Source: Isoetes taiwanensis
Lineage: Eukaryota; Streptophyta; Lycopodiopsida; Isoetales; Isoetaceae
Direction of reading: 5' to 3'
DNA: 64,000 nucleotides
Assembly: GCA_021234155.1 (NCBI GenBank)
Contig: JAJEKV010000038.1
Span: forward strand, 12,137,785 to 12,201,784
Shown: piece after piece, positions 59,790-64,000 of the stretch
Numbering within the stretch: the stretch's first letter is position 1
Layout of the letters: each line of letters starts with the position of its first letter
Position numbers and translations under genes: made by a program
Notes under the pieces: generated by a model
What the model was told of the DNA's origin: nothing
Database searches by the model: none
What the model saw: only the letters and a program-made list of their open reading frames with translations

Positions 59790-60545
59790 AAACCTCCGTG
59801 GATTGGCAGATTTGGTTGGGCGGAGCTCTGAATTCTGGCTCAGCCACCTTTGCTTAGCCGTATTGAGGAAACTAACGGATTTTATTTCTTTGATTACTTT
59901 GGATTTAGGGATTTGCTTAGGCTTTTGGTGGAGCACTAAAGGAGGAGTATTCGAGTTTGCCAGAGGTTTGGATCAAAGGCCAAACTCTAACTGTAACACA
60001 GAAATTGCAAAGAAATTGTAAAGGAAAGGGTGGATGAGAGCTCCAATTCGGTTCTCAACAATGTGATGAAGGGCATTGATCCAATATGGAGTCTGTCTTT
60101 AATTGATCCAATATGGATGCTGTCTTTAATTGGGGCCATATCTCACCGCCTGATTAATCAAGGAGTGGAGCTCCAGAAGGAATTGATTCGATTTTTGAAT
60201 GCCGGGGCATTTGAAAAGGGCAATATCAATACTCTGCCCTGTTCTACCGCCAGAGCGAATTCCAAAGCTATGAGACAGAAAGGAGAGTTCTTTGGTGCAG
60301 AAGAAGCCTTGAAGCTCGCCCGAATTGAAGTGGTGTTTGTGCTGCAACCCAAGGAAGGATTTGCTCTTGTAAATGGCACGTCTGTTGGAGTAGCTCTGGC
60401 ATCAATATTCTGCTATGACGCATCTCTTTGTTTTTCTGTGAAATCATGCAAGGCAAGCCCGAATCCAACCCGAATACAACGATCCTCTCACCCATAGATT
60501 GAAGCAGAGTAGAATATCAATTGAAGCAGAGTATATCAATCACTG
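59790..60545 (+). pseudogene. Phenylalanine ammonia-lyase pseudogene, internally deleted
   Basis: PAL deaminates phenylalanine at the entry to phenylpropanoid synthesis. In order, the segment reads 'DWQIWLGGALNSGS' (near 59,810), 'EEYSSLPEVWIKGQTLTVTQ' (near 59,945), 'VDESSNSVLNNVMKGID' (near 60,026), 'ELQKELIRFLNAGAF', 'NTLPCSTARA', then 'NSKAMRQKGEFFGAEEALKL' and 'NGTSVGVALAS', and last 'MQGKPE' near 60,448. This is the PAL order, but the region between 'LPCSTARA' and 'NSKA' is missing. In PAL that region carries the Ala-Ser-Gly triad that forms the MIO cofactor, so no active enzyme could result. Frames shift several times, although 60,030-60,497 is open for 155 codons. No intron is seen, so a processed or captured copy is possible. 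Confidence 0.88.
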
Positions 60546-60663
60546 AGATTGGGTAATGATGTCTCGCTGCAGCAAGTGCAGCTTATCCAATGGAATCAGA
60601 AAGGATTGTTTTTGATTGGTTATTAATGGCTTTGCCTTTTTTTTTTTAAGTCTTTTTTTAAAA

Positions 60664-60752
60664 CGAAGACTCACACGTGGCTCTTCCAGAGCTTTTCTTG
60701 GCGAAAAAATATTAGGTTCAAACAAAAAATACAACTGCCTTATCAATATACA
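60664..60752 (+). repeat. About 85-bp dispersed repeat (3 of 3)
   Basis: It is the same sequence as 17,463-17,550 and 22,213-22,297, and lies just downstream of the PAL pseudogene. Confidence 0.7.
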
Positions 60753-60949
60753 TGTGGAGGCTGTTAAGCGGGGACGTATGATATATGTATATACATGTAA
60801 TTATGCTATCTTAGTTGAGAGAGTTTGATTGAAGTTAGATGTATATATTGTTTTGTATATGAATATAGTAAGTTTTGTGTGTATGTAAATTTAAATGTCA
60901 GTTCTATATAACAGTACAACCAGCTGGCCAGTTAATAGTCTTTGTTTCT

Positions 60950-61580
60950 TGAGAATTCGTTTGAACCAGTTACATGAATGTGTCAGACTGTATAGAGAGA
61001 TGAAACAGGATGGGCATTTTGTCTGATAAATTCTGCCCTCTTAGCGTTCTATATGTATGTGACGTCCCTGGTGGACTTTTCAGGAAATGAGATGATTGAT
61101 AGTCATGTTATTGACTGTGGTAAGTTGCTTCATGCCTTTGGTGCATGTAGGGGACTTGATCTAGATGTTGTTGTAGGGGCTGCTCTTATTAACATGTACA
61201 ACCAGTGTAGGAGTTTAGAGAATGTGAAGACAACATTTGGTTCGTTAGTAGCGTTCCGACAGATGGTAGCTGCTTGAGAGGTTCCCAACATGTAGTTGGT
61301 GTATTTAGCTAGCAAACAGATAGATGAATGTGTCAAGGTGTTTATAGTAATGAAACGGTGGTCTTAACAGTGGTCTTGAGGAGGATGCCTTCGTTGAACC
61401 TTGATGAGATTCAAGAGAGGAACGCGGTATGATGGTATGCTATGATAATAGAACACTCTCAAGATTATCAAGATAAAACATTTCTTTGATTATTGCTGCA
61501 GACTGCTCTTCATAACATGTACAGTCAATGTGGGATCATGCACACACAAGCAATGAAGTTGGGGGACGCAATCTTGCTTA
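60950..61580 (+). pseudogene. Plant PPR protein gene fragment
   Basis: PPR proteins bind organellar RNA. In mixed frames the segment reads 'LYREMKQDG' (near 60,985), 'CGKLLHAFGACRGLDLDVVV' followed by GAALINMYNQCRSLENV (about 61,115-61,230), 'LDEIQERNAV' then 'WYAMI' (about 61,400-61,450), and 'ALHNMYSQCG' (about 61,505-61,535). These are the phrases of PLS-type plant PPR repeats ('LHA..GLD.DV.VG.ALI.MY.KCG', 'RNVV.W.AMI'). Stops and shifts show it is dead. Only three to four repeats remain of a protein that usually has ten or more. Confidence 0.85.
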
Positions 61581-63142
61581 TCCAATTACGAATTGGCAAA
61601 CCTCAGCCTCTCCTTATAAGTTTGTTATCATGTTACTATTGAACGTGTTCTATTATGTTGACCCATCTTCTCTATTTAGGTTTGAAATGGAAATGAAATT
61701 TTTATTCACTATCTCACGGAGATCTGTATAGCATTACAATAAAAGTCTGCTGAAGATGTGAAAACAAGCCCAGGCTATAACTTTTAGATTTGGTGCTGGA
61801 CCATTTCAATGCTTAATGTATTAACTTGGACATCTTAGATAGGTCATGTTATTGAGCTATAACTTCCAATGCATCCGAGCTGTTTAGTTTGATTTAGTCA
61901 GGCTAAATCTTCTCTGTTCACACAGGGTGTCGAGCAGTTAATTGAAATGAAACGTGTGATGAACATGATAGTGACATTGACAAATGGCAAACCACACATT
62001 CCTCTGTAGCTTCTATGTAAAATAAAAAGGAATAGACCCTTTTGTTTCTTATAAAATGTCAATGTAACAGAATAATTTCATTTTTTTAGAAGAATGCATG
62101 CAGCATGCTAGTCATGTTGCACTTTGGATGGCTTGCATTATTTCTGTCAATGGGTTGGTTATGATTCATATTTTGCCATGTGCATATAGGCTTACAGGTT
62201 TTTCCGGTGGCCCTCGATGTCTCTCGTGGTCATCCTGGAAGTGAGACAATCGTATGGATACTATACACTGATGAATTTTGTGGACAAAAAGTCATCTTAC
62301 TGTAGGGTCATGGATTATTGCAAATTGTGCCACATTTTGATCTAGATAGCTCCACAGAACAGGGTTTGGCAAGTTTTATTCTTGCACTTCATACCTTAAT
62401 ACCTTATTCATACCTTAATACCTTATAGGCATCTATTATGGACCCAGCTTGACAGTAGAAGTTGGAGACAACTATGCCAAGCAGAAACAAATGAAGATAT
62501 GTTGACCTTTTATGCTAATTGAATACAAAGTTGACTGATGGTGAGATAAAGCTAACGCGGTTTGACAGGATGCAAAGGAAAATTAAGGACACACAAGGAA
62601 AATTAAAGGAGGATTATAAAGGACACTACTATGGATCTCCTTAGAATGCAATGCTGTTTCAGATGAAATAAATGTTTGTCCGCTACAGGACTCATGCACT
62701 TTTTGAAGTTGGAAGCGACAAAACTTTCTTTGTTAGCATTCTTGATGCCTGTGAGTACCTTTCAAGTTCAATTTGTTGGTATGATTGTGCATGTGTAGAT
62801 AATAGAGCTTAAATTTCTTGGCATACTTAGACCCTTGCGTACCAGCAATCATATGCAGATTAACCTGTAAGTTATGTTGATCTCCAGTGTTATGTCCATC
62901 AACAACAGCTGCAAGTATTGAATGCATCTCTGACTAGTTGTATTTAGTGCCTTTTTGGTTAGCCAGATTTTTCAATGTGGATGGTCGTATATTCATCACG
63001 GATTTGTTTGTATCTAATGTACCAGGAGCAGGCCATTTTAACAGGTGTAGGTGTATGATTCGTGACCCAAAATGATGAGCTGTAGGTGTAGGTGTATCAG
63101 GTGGAAGCGTAGAAGATTCAAGGGTTGCCTGGATTCACAGTA
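61581..63142. other. Noncoding DNA
   Basis: No gene is seen. It contains a doublet 'cataccttaataccttat' at about 62,390-62,425. The rest is unassigned AT-rich sequence that matches copy A. Confidence 0.5.
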
Positions 63143-63490
63143 AGATTCTTGGAACATGGTTTCCCCATATATAATTGAGTTTGTAAAAATCTGAATGTAA
63201 TCATTTCATGGACAGGTGTACGTTTGCTGGCCCAAGATCATGAGCTGTAGATATACCAGATGCAGGCAAATTTTGTACAGGCTTTAGGAGAGCTCCATTT
63301 TAACACGTGCAGGTGTAAGATTCTTGGAACATGGTTTCCCTATATATAATTGAGTTTCTAAAAATCTGAATGTAATCATTTCATGGACAGGTGTACGTTT
63401 CCTGGCCCAAGATCATGAGCTGTAGATATATCAGATGCAAGCAAATTTTGTAATTATTGCAGATATTGTAGGATATTAAACTATCTGTAC
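63143..63490. repeat. Two tandem units of 175 bp
   Basis: Units start at 63,143 and 63,318 with 'agattcttggaacatggttt' and continue through 'tatataattgagttt', 'atttcatggacaggtgtacg' and 'ccaagatcatgagctgtag'. The two units are nearly identical, so this is a fairly young tandem duplication, but it is shared with copy A and so older than the large duplication. Confidence 0.8.
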
Positions 63491-64000
63491 GGTGTTCTAG
63501 TGCATAAGTTTTCCATTGAACAGGCTTTAGGATAGCGTGGCTATTAGATTTTCGTACAAGATAATATGGTTTCTGAATATTTATGTTTGAGACACATGTA
63601 TGATTGTTGGCCATGAATAAATGAGTTACGCCCATGATCTTCGTCTGTTCGTGATGATCTGTACGTGGTATCCAGAATATATCACGATGTAAATTTGATT
63701 AGGATAAGCATGGATGGTTTACGTGCCTGTTTACAGTTGGTTGTCCTGGCGTATAAAAAGGGAGGCCGGTAGCAAATTTGGTCAGGTGTTTTCGTCTGTT
63801 TGCGGTTAAGAGTCGATCCATCAGGTATGCCGCCGTTGTCGTTAGTGTTATAAGCATTGATTTTTATTTTTTTTTTGTGTGTTCATGTTTAGTTCCAATC
63901 GTAAAGTTGATTGGAGAGCATAGACCTGAGTAAATTTTTTTTCCAAGAATATGATTCAAAATGTCATCATTCTATAAAAAAGTCCAAAATCATGTAGCAA
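63491..64000. other. Noncoding DNA at the window end
   Basis: No gene is seen. It corresponds to about 20,300-20,790 of copy A. Confidence 0.5.

Larger units (their letters stand above)
42569..64000 (+). repeat. Copy B of the >20-kb direct duplication
   Basis: It matches 1-20,790 throughout. It begins at the point equivalent to base 1 of the window and runs to the window end. The part left of 42,569 (end of the methylase-like gene, phosphatase gene) has no partner in the window only because copy A is cut there. The segment up to about 56,400 has clean open frames. Beyond that both copies look error-rich. Confidence 0.93.

Overview
This is nuclear DNA from a land plant. The signs are spliced genes with GT-AG introns of about 60-150 bp, an RPB5-type RNA polymerase subunit gene, fragments of a phenylalanine ammonia-lyase (PAL) and a pentatricopeptide (PPR) gene, and debris of Ty1/copia and Ty3/gypsy retrotransposons. 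The DNA is AT-rich and repeat-dense. I infer a seed-free plant (fern, lycophyte or bryophyte), because transposase-like genes of this type are, as far as I recall, commonest there. The sequence cannot prove this.

The dominant feature is a large direct duplication. Copy A (1 to about 20,790) matches copy B (about 42,569 to 64,000) along its whole length in the same order and orientation. The offset is about 42.6 kb and grows to about 43.2 kb through small indels. Both copies run off the window, A on the left and B on the right. The reading frames of copy A are shattered by small indels and substitutions, and many of these fall on CAG/CTG triplets of copy B. Copy B is nearly clean from about 40,900 to 56,400 and holds all the long open frames.

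Copy B shows a two-gene module that looks like a large DNA transposon. On the minus strand (42,158-45,693) is a spliced gene for a protein with a Lys-rich region, a ParB-like domain, a decayed SAM-dependent DNA-methylase-like domain and an acidic tail. On the plus strand (51,043-54,105) is a DUF7869-type, DDE-like transposase with two tandem small domains at its N-terminus. The two genes diverge from a roughly 5.4-kb spacer. The spacer carries about six 244-268-bp tandem units, each normally with two copies of the palindrome TTCCAAC-N4-GTTGGAA. The same palindrome recurs in an intron of the methylase-like gene and upstream of the transposase gene. Next to the methylase-like gene lies an intact FCP1/NIF-type HAD phosphatase ORF (40,952-41,869). 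Downstream of the transposase are a copia fragment, a PAL pseudogene with most of its middle missing, and a PPR pseudogene, all present in both copies.

The middle region (about 20,790-40,900) is mostly unassigned noisy DNA. It contains a gypsy reverse-transcriptase fragment (31,565-31,950, minus), a palindrome cluster based on GGTATAAATTTATACC (about 35,299-35,790), a four-exon RPB5-like gene with several frameshifts (37,074-38,125), a copia reverse-transcriptase fragment (39,509-39,940) and copies of an interspersed repeat with a TTGCCCC...GGGGCAA hairpin. I found no tRNA, rRNA or CRISPR.
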